From Bacterioplanoides sp965200585 (GTDB lineage: Bacteria; Pseudomonadota; Gammaproteobacteria; Pseudomonadales; Oceanobacteraceae), in assembly GCF_965200585.1 (NCBI RefSeq), contig NZ_OZ241361.1: a stretch of DNA of 64,000 bases. The stretch is one strand, 5' to 3'. Each line of letters opens with the position of its first letter. Position 1 is the first letter of the stretch. The notes beneath the pieces were generated by a model. It searched no databases and had not been told where the DNA came from. It saw only the letters and a program-made list of their open reading frames with translations. Shown here one piece after another: positions 6,473 to 14,426 of this stretch. The position numbers and the translations under genes are program-made.

Positions 6473-7315
6473 ATGAACTCAGGCGTTCTTGCAGTAATAT
6501 CCGCCGCAATCATCTTTGGCAGCGCAGGGATTTTCGTCAAAACCCTTGATATGCCAGCCACCGTGATTGCGAGTTTCAGATTCTTTGTGCCAGCAATCAT
6601 CCTCTTAGTGCTTTACAAAGAGGTCAGGCGAAACCTTTTTACCAAACCCGACAAGCTACTGATTGTCGCCTCCTGCCTTACCGCACTCAGAATACTACTT
6701 TGGGTCCTTGGATTTCTCTTCGCTCCGGTGAGTAAAGCCGTTGTGATTCTTTATACCTGGCCACTATTTCTTACTCTGTTTAGTTCCGTTTTTCTGCAAG
6801 AAACCGTTTCCCGGAGAAATTGGCGGCTTCTCTTCACCGCTTTCGGCGGGGTTCTGGTGATATGTTTTGAGGATCTGTCCGTAACGCCCCCTGATTACCT
6901 GTTAGGTTTAGCATTGATGCTTGGGGTCGCTATTCTCTATGCCATCGTTCTTACCGTGTTCAAAGAGCGCCTGGAAACTCACTCGCCTGAGGAAGTTCTT
7001 CTTTATGATAATTTCTTTGGCGCACTCATTTTTTTACCCTTCCTCGTTTGGAATATTCCGGAAATGAGCGCGACAGATTTTGGATATGGTGCTTTTTACG
7101 GTTTAGTCATCGGCTTTCTCGGTTATTACCTCCTGTATCAGGGCCTTTCAAAAGTGAAAGCATCATTTGCTGGCATTCTGAGCTATTTTGAGGTTGTAAG
7201 TGCTACGCTGTTGGGAATTCTGTTCTTTAATGAAAGTATTTCACTACAAATGCTGATCGGGTTTGGCCTAGTACTGATACCAAGCCTGCTACTGCGGACG
7301 CGGCAAAGAAAATAA
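6473..7315 (+). CDS. EamA/DMT-family transporter
   Basis: A 280-residue membrane protein with about ten predicted helices in two EamA repeats; the second begins near residue 140. The N-terminal FGSAGIFVKTL and the C-terminal GLVIGFLGYYLLYQGLSKVKAS...LEPVVA-like stretch fit drug/metabolite exporters. Substrate is not predictable. It follows the ccdAB cassette without a recognisable attC, and its 3' end overlaps the convergent flavin reductase gene by 27 bp. I therefore treat it as the first backbone gene right of array 1, though a cassette origin is not excluded. Confidence 0.75.
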   Translation: MNSGVLAVISAAIIFGSAGIFVKTLDMPATVIASFRFFVPAIILLVLYKEVRRNLFTKPDKLLIVASCLTALRILLWVLGFLFAPVSKAVVILYTWPLFLTLFSSVFLQETVSRRNWRLLFTAFGGVLVICFEDLSVTPPDYLLGLALMLGVAILYAIVLTVFKERLETHSPEEVLLYDNFFGALIFLPFLVWNIPEMSATDFGYGAFYGLVIGFLGYYLLYQGLSKVKASFAGILSYFEVVSATLLGILFFNESISLQMLIGFGLVLIPSLLLRTRQRK

Positions 7316-7900
7316 ATCCCCCAGCGCTGCGTATTGTATTCCCCCCAAGCGGGCAACAGGGTCGAGTTGTTCAGCCGACACCGTCAAACGGCCATTAACC
7401 TCTTGAGCAACCGCGTCATCCAACCAGGCACGCTCAATCTCCAGAAATACAATATGTTGTGGTGCAGGCCCCAGCTTCAATACTTGCTGTAAGCGACACT
7501 CAAACGCCACCGGTGCTCCCTCAATCCGGCCGATATTATGTTCGCCAAACGCCTCTACCTTCAGCCCCAGTTTTTCCACCTCACTTTCATCGTCTGCCAG
7601 CGTGGCTGCACTGCTGTTTAGTGCTTCTAGCTGCGCCATCGAGGCAATATGCAACACACAACGCTGGCTGCGCTGTAAATTGGCAAAAGTGTCTTTGCTT
7701 TGTTCGGCGGATTTATTACCAATCGACACCACCATGGTTGGTGGGTTGGAGCAAACCGGGGCAAAAAACGAAAACGGTGCCAGGTTTCGCTTGCCATTTT
7801 CCTGCTGCGTCATAATCCAGGCAACCGGGCGTGGTAATACCGTTTGCACTAAGCAGTGGTAGATCTGGCTGGTGTTCAGTTCAGAAAAATCGAGATTCAT
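7289..7900 (-). CDS. Flavin reductase-like FMN-binding protein
   Basis: A 203-residue protein with the flavin reductase-like split-barrel pattern: TVLPRPVAWIMTQQ near the start, NLAPFSFFAPVCSNPP, then GSP-like DTFANL and a C-terminal DPVARLGGIQYAALGDLFSLPRP. Members bind FMN and often serve as flavin reductase or oxidoreductase partners. It converges on the EamA gene and is divergent from amt. A GGAGTATTG stretch precedes the ATG. The specific partner is not known. Confidence 0.8.
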   Translation of the reverse strand: MNLDFSELNTSQIYHCLVQTVLPRPVAWIMTQQENGKRNLAPFSFFAPVCSNPPTMVVSIGNKSAEQSKDTFANLQRSQRCVLHIASMAQLEALNSSAATLADDESEVEKLGLKVEAFGEHNIGRIEGAPVAFECRLQQVLKLGPAPQHIVFLEIERAWLDDAVAQEVNGRLTVSAEQLDPVARLGGIQYAALGDLFSLPRPQ

Positions 7901-8220
7901 TCAATACTCCTTTCACTAATTTAACTTTAGCTAGTTTAACTACGCAGATGATTCAGTGTTCTTTTTAACACTTTTAGCGCACAAACCTTAACGACTGCAC
8001 CGAAACTTTGCACAACCTGATCAATTACTCTTCTTTTAAAGTTACACAAAGTTACATAAAATCTAGAAAAATTGCCTGATATCCGTCAAAACCAGAAAGC
8101 AATACGGACAATCGAATTTATAAAACCGCTTTATTTGCAGTGTTTAATAAACAATAAGGCACCATTCCGGACAAACCAAAATGTAACAAAATGTATCTTT
8201 ATTTTGGCATTCCACCTGCA
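7901..8220 (+). promoter_or_regulatory. flavin reductase/amt intergenic region with sigma-54-type promoter
   Basis: The 362-bp gap between the divergent genes ends in TTGGCATTCCACCTGCA (8204-8220). This keeps the GG and GC dinucleotides ten bases apart, as in the sigma-54 consensus TTGGCAC-N5-TTGCA. A transcript would begin near 8231, before AGGAGA and the amt ATG. Direct GCAC repeats further up (about 7998-8014) could bind an activator but do not form a proper NtrC dyad. Nitrogen control through sigma-54 is usual for ammonium transporters. Confidence 0.65.
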
Positions 8221-8262
8221 AAAAAGTCTCCGGACAATTAATAAATTGCAGGAGAACTGTCT

Positions 8263-9609
8263 ATGACGCCTACGGAAATGGAAGCGTTAAAAAGCGCTTT
8301 TGAAATGCACCAGGCTATGAACATCGAGGTGTTCTACTGGTGGTGTACTGCCATTATGTTTTTGATTCATGCTGGCTTTTTAGCCTATGAAATTGGTGCC
8401 TCGCGGGTTAAAAACGCGCTGGCTTCAGGCATGAAAAATATCCTGACCTTATCGGTCATTATTCCCACCTTTTATTTCTTCGGTTGGTGGATTTACAACG
8501 CCTTCCCGAATGGTTTTGTTCCGATAGAAGCCAGTGGTGCACTGCCTTGGTCAACCGGCATGGGGCCAGATGCAACCGATATGGGCACGGGTATTTTCTG
8601 GGCCGCGTTTGCACTGTTTGGTGCGACTACCGGCTCCATTATGTCTGGTGCCGTGATTGAGCGTATTCGCTTAAGCGCCTACCTGATTCTGACCATTGCC
8701 GTTGGTTCGGTACTGTGGATTCTGGCCGCTGCCTGGGGCTGGCACCCGGATGGTTGGTTAACTGGCGTACTGGGTTACCACGATGTGGGCGCGTCCGGTG
8801 TGGTTCACGCGGTTGCGGGTTTCTTCTCTCTGGGTGTGTTAATTAATCTGGGGCCTCGTATTGGTAAATACGTCGACGGCAAACCTATGGCTATTGTGCC
8901 GCACAATATGCCAATGGCGCTGATTGGCCTGATGCTGATTATTGTTGGTTTCTTCGGCTTCCTGGGTGGCTGCATCATCTTTAATGGTGGCGAAACTGGC
9001 TGGACTACGATTTACAACAACCCAACCAACCTGTCGGCTTTCGCCTTTAACACCTTAATGGGCTTTGCCGGTGGTGTGATTGGTGCTTACCTGACATCAC
9101 GTGAGCCTTTCATGACCATGTCAGGTGGCCTGGCCGGTATTATCACCATCGCAGCGGGTATGGATCTGTATTACCCGGGTCTGACCTTTATGCTGGCCGT
9201 ATTTGGTGGTGCGACTATGCCACTGTTTGGCAAATTCCTTGAAAGCAAAGGTATTGATGATGCCGTAGGCGCTGTTGCCGTACACGGCTGGTGTGGTGTA
9301 TTGGGTGTGGTGTTTGTTGGCCTGTTTGCCTCGGGTTACCCGAACGTGATCGAAGGTGCACCAGAGATTAACTTCACCGGTCAGTTAATGAGTGCAGCGA
9401 TTATGGTGGCACTGGGCTTCATCCCGGGTTACCTGATTTCCTTCGCTCTGAAGAAAATGAACATGCTGCGTGTACCACCAGAAGTTGAAGCGAAAGGTCT
9501 GGATCTGGTTGAAATTCCAGCCGTGCCTTACCCGGAAACCGTACCAGCACAAGACATCATCTCTGGTACTACGCCGGCGACTGAAAATCTGACCCCAGCC
9601 GCTAACTAA
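8263..9609 (+). CDS. amt: Ammonium transporter, Amt family
   Basis: A 448-residue protein with about eleven predicted membrane helices. The twin pore histidines are visible in GVVHAVAGFF (about residue 186) and AVAVHGWCGVL (about residue 345), and AGFLAYEIGASRVKN is the usual first-loop signature. It conducts ammonium into the cytoplasm and may recapture ammonia lost during ethanolamine breakdown. A small membrane protein and eutBC follow in the same direction, and a sigma-54-type promoter lies upstream. The start is supported by AGGAGA at 8250. No glnK lies next to it. Confidence 0.92.
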   Translation: MTPTEMEALKSAFEMHQAMNIEVFYWWCTAIMFLIHAGFLAYEIGASRVKNALASGMKNILTLSVIIPTFYFFGWWIYNAFPNGFVPIEASGALPWSTGMGPDATDMGTGIFWAAFALFGATTGSIMSGAVIERIRLSAYLILTIAVGSVLWILAAAWGWHPDGWLTGVLGYHDVGASGVVHAVAGFFSLGVLINLGPRIGKYVDGKPMAIVPHNMPMALIGLMLIIVGFFGFLGGCIIFNGGETGWTTIYNNPTNLSAFAFNTLMGFAGGVIGAYLTSREPFMTMSGGLAGIITIAAGMDLYYPGLTFMLAVFGGATMPLFGKFLESKGIDDAVGAVAVHGWCGVLGVVFVGLFASGYPNVIEGAPEINFTGQLMSAAIMVALGFIPGYLISFALKKMNMLRVPPEVEAKGLDLVEIPAVPYPETVPAQDIISGTTPATENLTPAAN

Positions 9610-9661
9610 GTTTATCCATTATTATTAAATGCCCGCTGCGACAGCGGGCAAGGAGACGAAT

Positions 9662-9832
9662 ATGAATTCATCACCATTAACCAGCTGGGAAGGCGTTGGC
9701 GCATATTTCACCTTTGCTGATAACCCGGTTGTTGTTGGCGCTCTGTGCATTGGCGCCATTGCGGTTTTCTGTGGCTTTATGGGAGCCATTATTAAGCACG
9801 AAAACGACAGTTTTGATCAGCACAAAGATTGA
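9662..9832 (+). CDS. Small single-span membrane protein between amt and eutB
   Basis: A 56-residue protein with one strong hydrophobic segment (about residues 20-45) and a charged KHENDSFDQHKD tail. The ATG at 9662 follows an AGGAGACG site; the longer frame from 9629 has no such support. It is codirectional with amt (52-bp gap) and eutB. I do not recognise a family; it may be an accessory subunit of the transporter (inference from position only). Confidence 0.6.
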   Translation: MNSSPLTSWEGVGAYFTFADNPVVVGALCIGAIAVFCGFMGAIIKHENDSFDQHKD

Positions 9833-9850
9833 TTCATTCTGTTATCAACC

Positions 9851-9881
9851 AGAGCATCAGAAGCCATGCTTCTGATGCTCT
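9851..9881 (+). terminator. 14-bp stem-loop between the amt pair and eutB
   Basis: AGAGCATCAGAAGC (9851-9864) and GCTTCTGATGCTCT (9868-9881) pair perfectly around a CAT loop. No T-run follows, so it is either a poor intrinsic terminator or an RNA processing or stability element that lets amt and eutBC be expressed unequally. Confidence 0.55.
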
Positions 9882-9938
9882 GTTCTGATGGATAGCATCA
9901 AGAACAAAAGCAGAACACTGAGAAAAAAGAAAAACACC

Positions 9939-11321
9939 ATGAGTTATCAGATTGCATTAGGGCAGCAGCACTATCATTTTCCCGATTTAAAAACCCTGAT
10001 GGCCAAAGCCACACCATTACGCTCAGGTGATTGTCTGGCGGGTGTTGCCGCATCTGATGAACAGGAACGTATTGCCGCACAATTAACCCTGGCACAAGTG
10101 CCGCTAAAAACCTTTCTGCAAGAAACGGTTATTCCTTACGAAGACGATGAAGTTACCCGCTTAATTATTGATGAGCACGATGCTGAGGCATTTACCATTG
10201 TCAGTCATTTAACCGTGGGCGATTTTCGTAACTGGCTGCTCAGCGAACAAGCCGATACTCATACACTGCAACAACTGTCTCCCGGATTAACACCGGAAAT
10301 GGTTGCCGCTGTGAGTAAAATCATGCGCATTCAGGATTTAATTCTGGTGGCCAATAAGTGCGAAGTGGTTACTCAGTTTCGCAATACCATTGGTTTAAAA
10401 GGCCACTTATCCACACGCCTGCAACCGAACCACCCTACTGACGATCCGGCCGGAGTTGCCGCATCGGTACTGGATGGTTTGTTGTACGCCAATGGCGATG
10501 CCGTGATTGGTATTAATCCGGCCAGCGACAATATTGAAACCGTCTGTACGTTAATGAAAATGCTGGACGATGTGATTCAGCATTATGAAATTCCCACCCA
10601 AAGCTGCGTATTAACGCACGTAACCACCCATATTGAAGCCATTAATCGTGGCGCACCGGTGGATCTCATTTTTCAGTCGATTGCCGGTACACAAGGTGCC
10701 AATGAATCCTTTGGCGTCAGTCTGGATATTCTGCAACAAGCCTATGATGCTGGAAACAGCTTACAGCGTGGCAGCGTGGGTAATAATTTTATGTATTTTG
10801 AAACCGGCCAGGGAAGCGCTCTTTCTGCCAATGCGCATCACGGTGTCGATCAGCAAACCTGCGAAGCCAGAGCTTATGCCGTTGCCCGTAAATTTAATCC
10901 TCTGCTGGTGAATACCGTTGTAGGGTTTATTGGCCCGGAATATTTATATAATGGCAAACAAATTATCCGCGCCGGATTAGAAGATCATTTTTGTGGCAAA
11001 TTATTAGGCCTGCCGATGGGCTGTGATATTTGTTACACCAATCACGCCGAAGCGGATCAGGACGATATGGATATGTTACTGACCCAGTTTGCCGCTGCCG
11101 GTGGCACCTTTATTATGGGCATTCCCGGCTCAGACGATATTATGCTGAATTATCAAACCACATCATTCCACGATGCCTTGTACGCACGTGAAGTATTAGG
11201 ATTAAAACCGGCACCGGAATTTGATGCCTGGCTGAAAAAAATTGGTATTTTTGATCAACACAATCAGCTGGCGTATCACAATAAAAACGTACCTTCTGCT
11301 TTCCAGCATGTTTTAAGGTAA
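9939..11321 (+). CDS. eutB: Ethanolamine ammonia-lyase large subunit
   Basis: A 460-residue protein that aligns by eye along the whole length of EutB: LRSGDCLAGVAA, HLSTRLQPNHPTDD, GDAVIGINPASDN, CVLTHVTTHIEAI, FETGQGSALSANA, NTVVGFIGPEYLYNG and IMLNYQTTSFHD. With EutC it forms the adenosylcobalamin-dependent enzyme that splits ethanolamine into acetaldehyde and ammonia. The ATG at 9939 gives the usual EutB N-terminus; the frame opens at 9888 but those residues are not typical. No eutA, eutH or microcompartment genes are present here, so use of ethanolamine as a nitrogen source seems likely. Confidence 0.95.
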   Translation: MSYQIALGQQHYHFPDLKTLMAKATPLRSGDCLAGVAASDEQERIAAQLTLAQVPLKTFLQETVIPYEDDEVTRLIIDEHDAEAFTIVSHLTVGDFRNWLLSEQADTHTLQQLSPGLTPEMVAAVSKIMRIQDLILVANKCEVVTQFRNTIGLKGHLSTRLQPNHPTDDPAGVAASVLDGLLYANGDAVIGINPASDNIETVCTLMKMLDDVIQHYEIPTQSCVLTHVTTHIEAINRGAPVDLIFQSIAGTQGANESFGVSLDILQQAYDAGNSLQRGSVGNNFMYFETGQGSALSANAHHGVDQQTCEARAYAVARKFNPLLVNTVVGFIGPEYLYNGKQIIRAGLEDHFCGKLLGLPMGCDICYTNHAEADQDDMDMLLTQFAAAGGTFIMGIPGSDDIMLNYQTTSFHDALYAREVLGLKPAPEFDAWLKKIGIFDQHNQLAYHNKNVPSAFQHVLR

Positions 11322-11331
11322 GGAGAATAAA

Positions 11332-12165
11332 ATGCACAACGATTTTATTCACGAGAACCCCTGGCAAACACTCAAACGTTACACCGATGCCCGTATTGGT
11401 TTAGGCCGGGCTGGTGTGAGCTTAACCACCGATGTTCATCTGCAATTTCAGCTGGCTCATGCCAAAGCACGCGATGCGGTTCATTTACCGCTGGATTTTG
11501 CGCAACTGAGTCAATCGTTACGCCAGGTGCTTGGCCCTGAAGCGGCATTAAAAATGCCACTGTTTCAGGTGAGCAGTCAGGCGCAGAACCGCGCCCATTA
11601 TTTACAGCGCCCGGACTTGGGCCGATTACTGGAAAACCAAGACCAGTTAACCCTGCAGCAATGGCGCCGTGATAACCCGGCTGAGTTTGATGTTGCCTTT
11701 GTTATCGCCGATGGCCTGTCATCCGCCGCCGTCGCTAACCATGCCGCCGCCATGCTCAGCAGCATCACCTCAGCACTGCAATCTACCCGTTTAACCAGTG
11801 GGCCGGTTGTCATGGTTGAGCAAGGCCGGGTGGCGATTGGCGATCCGATTGGTGAAGCGTTACAAGCACGTTTGCTGGTTATGCTGATTGGTGAACGTCC
11901 CGGGTTAAGCTCACCCGACTCACTGGGCTGTTATTTCACTTACCAGCCTCAAAGTGGCAAAAATGATGCACACCGTAATTGCATCTCCAATATTCGCCAC
12001 GAAGGCCTTAGTTATGAAGAAGCCACGCACAAATTATTGTATTTAATGCTGGAAGCCGATAAGCGCCAGTTATCCGGCGTTAACTTAAAAGACGAATCCG
12101 ACAATGGTGAATCGGCCTTATCGTCCAGCCCAACAAATTTATTACTGGAAACCAGCAGCCACTGA
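11332..12165 (+). CDS. eutC: Ethanolamine ammonia-lyase small subunit
   Basis: A 277-residue protein with EutC hallmarks: NPWQTLKRYTDARIGLGRAG near the start, DVAFVIADGLSSAAV, a VEQGRVAIGDPIGE stretch and the cobalamin-side IGERPGLSSPDSLGCYFTYQP. It follows eutB after 10 bases with an AAGGAGA site, so the two are translated together. The last 30 residues (after LSGVNLKD) are variable. Function with EutB as above. Confidence 0.94.
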   Translation: MHNDFIHENPWQTLKRYTDARIGLGRAGVSLTTDVHLQFQLAHAKARDAVHLPLDFAQLSQSLRQVLGPEAALKMPLFQVSSQAQNRAHYLQRPDLGRLLENQDQLTLQQWRRDNPAEFDVAFVIADGLSSAAVANHAAAMLSSITSALQSTRLTSGPVVMVEQGRVAIGDPIGEALQARLLVMLIGERPGLSSPDSLGCYFTYQPQSGKNDAHRNCISNIRHEGLSYEEATHKLLYLMLEADKRQLSGVNLKDESDNGESALSSSPTNLLLETSSH

Positions 12166-12190
12166 ATCCATGTTGCTGGATGGAGTTTGT

Positions 12191-12376
12191 ATGAAGAATA
12201 TGTCTGTTGTACTCAAGCGTACGTTGTTTTATCCATTATTTTTATTGTTATCCAGTGGCTTTTTCCTGCTGGAATGGCGCGGTTTTGTACCGTTAGGTGT
12301 GGCTGTTGCCGTTGCTCTGATGGTGCATATTGGGGTGAATGGTTATGACGTTTGGAAGGCCAAAAAATTGTCCTAG
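12191..12376 (+). CDS. Small two-span membrane protein after eutC
   Basis: A 61-residue protein with two predicted membrane helices (about 8-26 and 31-49) and a lysine-rich end. The ATG at 12191 follows GGATGGAG; an in-frame ATG at 12170 is less well supported. It is 25 bases behind eutC and ends 61 bases before the second integron leader, so it is the last gene of the eut region. No family recognised. Confidence 0.55.
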   Translation: MKNMSVVLKRTLFYPLFLLLSSGFFLLEWRGFVPLGVAVAVALMVHIGVNGYDVWKAKKLS

Positions 12377-12437
12377 CCAGATTTAAGACAGCTTCTGTAA
12401 GCCTTATATATTGGCACACTTCGGTCAGGATTTTACT

Positions 12438-12668
12438 CTTGCCCACCTTCACCATTGGTGATAGTTTCAACACCATCATAATCATTGGGTTATGGGCATT
12501 GTCTACAAAACAGTAGGCATACCGTGGCCGAAATAGTGTGTGCGCACGCTTTTCTGGAAAGGAATTATCTTGCTAAGGAAGGTTTCATAGTGAAATCGGT
12601 TGATTGCAGCCATAAGCTCGAAAATCCTCGATAAGATATCAGGCACGTGCACGAATAAACTGTTAGAG
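12438..12668 (+). repeat. Integron leader with attI-like site, copy 2
   Basis: A second copy of 1396-1627 in the same orientation, about 85% similar by eye. Shared blocks include TTCACCATTGGTGATA, GTAGGCATACCGTGGCCG and ATTATCTTGCTAAGGAAGG. It ends AATAAACTGTTAGAG with a GTTAGAG core (12662-12668) and is followed at once by cassette genes. No integrase remnant and no LexA box precede it. It may be a duplicated attI, or the trace of a recombination that moved part of the array. The rest of the 12377-12437 gap shows nothing. Confidence 0.75.
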
Positions 12669-12680
12669 AGCAACCGAAAT

Positions 12681-13040
12681 TTGAGTGAATACCAAATAGC
12701 AACTATTCGACAAATTTGGATTGTTCTACCGTTTTTACTCTTTGTGAGCGGCGCCTATTGGCATTCATCGCGATCTTTAATTAAGTCAGCGCATGGCATC
12801 CTCATTCTACTGGCTTTTAGTTATGCGGTATGGGTAAGTGAACTTACAGAGTTTGGCCCGCCTTTTAAATATTATGCACCAATGTATGTTTTGCTTATTG
12901 CAGGTTTAGCCTCAATGACCTTTTCATTTAAGGCATTTATTGGCAAAAAACGGGTGCATCTCGTTCATGGGCTTACATTGTTGTCAGCCTTCCTTGTTTG
13001 GTTCGTTGGCTCAATGGCTATAGCACATGACTGGATTTAA
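12681..13040 (+). CDS. Array 2, cassette 1: four-span membrane protein
   Basis: A 119-residue protein with four predicted helices (IWIVLPFLLFVSGAYW, HGILILLAFSYAVWV, MYVLLIAGLASMTFSF and LTLLSAFLVWFVGSMAIA). The start is taken as the TTG at 12681, inside the cassette and 13 bases behind the core, with a GAG ahead of it; the frame also runs back into the leader. No family recognised. It overlaps a short downstream ORF by 14 bases. Confidence 0.6.
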   Translation: MSEYQIATIRQIWIVLPFLLFVSGAYWHSSRSLIKSAHGILILLAFSYAVWVSELTEFGPPFKYYAPMYVLLIAGLASMTFSFKAFIGKKRVHLVHGLTLLSAFLVWFVGSMAIAHDWI

Positions 13041-13152
13041 GCTCTCATACAAGGCTGATCAGACCGGTCACTATGAGGTTTTCCCCATTGGCTCTATTTA
13101 CCATAGCCACAGAGGTGACATTGAAGCATATGAAAATGGCTTGATTAAATAG
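13027..13152 (+). CDS. 41-codon ORF overlapping the membrane protein
   Basis: ATG at 13027 opens a 41-residue frame (MTGFKLSYKADQTGHYEVF... to ENGLIK) that ends TAG at 13150, eight bases before the attC. It overlaps the previous gene by 14 bases in another frame, an arrangement that suggests translational coupling. It fills the otherwise empty part of the cassette and its codons look natural. No family recognised. It is below the size many gene callers accept. Confidence 0.45.
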   Translation: MTGFKLSYKADQTGHYEVFPIGSIYHSHRGDIEAYENGLIK

Positions 13153-13158
13153 TGATTC

Positions 13159-13242
13159 TCATAACAAATATAGGCAGGTCGACTCATTTTCCGATCCGGC
13201 TTCGCTTTCATTAAAAATGATCGCCTGCTACAGGCCTTAGTC
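13159..13242 (+). repeat. attC site, array 2 cassette 1
   Basis: The site begins TCATAAC (13159-13165). Its arms GCAGGTCGACTCATTTT and AAAATGATCGCCTGC pair with two unpaired bases on one side, the extrahelical bases characteristic of attC. The terminal core reads CTTAGTC instead of GTTAGTC, so the cleavage G is lost. Confidence 0.7.
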
Positions 13243-13260
13243 CAATAAAGAATTATAAAT

Positions 13261-13767
13261 ATGGAAAGAATATTTAGCTTTACATGCTTATGTTTCGGTG
13301 AAGTCCACGAAGGCTCTCCAAGCTTTGACTTCAAAGCTCCTGATCCATGGTTATCACAACCAGCTGAAATAAAAGAGAAAGGAAAGATCAGCGACGATCT
13401 TTGCTACTACACCGATGAAGATGGTGCACATTACTTTGCAAGAGTAATAATAGAGATACCAATTCACGGTGTTACAGAGCCATTCATGTGGGGTGTTTGG
13501 GTATCTCTAAGTGAGCAAAGTTTCAATCATTATGTTGAAACCTGGGATGAACCAGATACTAGCAAAGGTTACTTTGGTTGGTTCTGCAGCGAACTCCCTT
13601 ATTATGAAAGTACTTATTCTTTAGCAACAGATGTGAATCCCCACAGCGAAGGTTCCAGACCCACATTGTTTTTACATGAGACTGAGCATGAGTTATACCA
13701 TGACTTTATTAACGGCATCAGCATAGAGAAGGCGCAGAAAATTGCAGAACTTTGCATGCACGGCTAA
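13261..13767 (+). CDS. Array 2, cassette 2: DUF2199 protein
   Basis: A 168-residue protein. FTCLCFGEVHEGSPSFDFKAPDPW near the start, ISDDLCYYTDEDGAHYFARVIIEIPI, FMWGVWVSLSEQSFNHYVETWDEP and HELYHDFINGISIEKAQKIAE at the end are the DUF2199 layout, a family of unknown function with an N-terminal Cys pair that may bind zinc. No strong ribosome-binding site precedes the ATG. Its stop codon lies within the first bases of a truncated attC. Confidence 0.78.
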   Translation: MERIFSFTCLCFGEVHEGSPSFDFKAPDPWLSQPAEIKEKGKISDDLCYYTDEDGAHYFARVIIEIPIHGVTEPFMWGVWVSLSEQSFNHYVETWDEPDTSKGYFGWFCSELPYYESTYSLATDVNPHSEGSRPTLFLHETEHELYHDFINGISIEKAQKIAELCMHG

Positions 13768-13794
13768 CAAGTAAATCTAGGTGACACCTGATCC
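13762..13794 (+). repeat. Truncated attC, array 2 cassette 2
   Basis: GGCTAACAAGTAAATCTAGG then TGACACCTGAT matches the left half of the 5724-5778 attC at most positions, but the right half and the GTTA core are missing. The next gene therefore shares a fused cassette with the DUF2199 gene. Confidence 0.6.
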
Positions 13795-13838
13795 GCTGAG
13801 CTCCAAACCAGCCGAACATGCAGACTTTATACGAAATT

Positions 13839-14321
13839 ATGAAGACTACACTTTTAATACTCTCATGTTTGCTATTTGCAGGTTCAAATAATGCTATGTC
13901 TGAGAAAGAATTTTCTATCATAGGCACTAGCGTGTCTGAGCTACCGTATAATATCGATTGTGACACAAAGAGAACTACAATCTTTGGTAAAGCCAGAGTA
14001 ACGATTACTCATTGTATTGATTCTATAGGCCCAGATAGCGATGGTATGTATCAAGCTTATTATGATTACGAAACCATCATCTTAGAAGTAGATAATGAAA
14101 CTGTTTCTGCTAAAAGATATGCAGATACACCAGAAGAAGCATCTTTAATTAGAATCAAAGATTCTAAAGGTGAGAGATTACTTCAGTTAGATGACTTTAA
14201 TAAAGTCCTTATAAAAACGGAAATTTCATTTCTAAGAAACAGCGGTTCCGAAAATATAATTTATTTAGATACATCTAATCAAAAAATTGGATATAGCACA
14301 GTTCCGAAAGATGGCGTATAA
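13839..14321 (+). CDS. Array 2, cassette 3: secreted hypothetical protein
   Basis: A 160-residue protein whose N-terminus MKTTLLILSCLLFAGSNNAMS is a signal peptide, which is why I start at 13839 rather than at the ATG at 13818. The mature part has two cysteines (CDTKRTTIF and THCID), is mostly beta-strand-like and is acidic. I recognise no family. The stop codon is embedded in the inverse core of the following attC, the compact arrangement typical of cassettes. Confidence 0.6.
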   Translation: MKTTLLILSCLLFAGSNNAMSEKEFSIIGTSVSELPYNIDCDTKRTTIFGKARVTITHCIDSIGPDSDGMYQAYYDYETIILEVDNETVSAKRYADTPEEASLIRIKDSKGERLLQLDDFNKVLIKTEISFLRNSGSENIIYLDTSNQKIGYSTVPKDGV

Positions 14322-14408
14322 CAAGCTAATCTTGGTTTACGGCTTCGCCGCATGACATCGTAAAACGTTACTTCGTAACTACGGCACCCCAAATTAATAA
14401 CGTTATAC
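14316..14408 (+). repeat. attC site, array 2 cassette 3
   Basis: A well-formed 93-bp site from GTATAAC (14316-14322) to GTTATAC (14402-14408), with GGTTTACGGCTTC and CGTAAAACG arms. Both core sites fit the consensus, so this is the best preserved attC of array 2. Confidence 0.82.
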
Positions 14409-14426
14409 ACTATTAGAGAGTCAGAG

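Noticed and set aside
7990..8020. An NtrC-binding dyad upstream of amt
   Set aside because: The GCAC motifs are direct, not inverted, repeats.
12377..12440. A second integrase gene or LexA box before leader copy 2
   Set aside because: No integrase-like codons on either strand and no CTGT-N8-ACAG; homology to copy 1 begins only near 12438.
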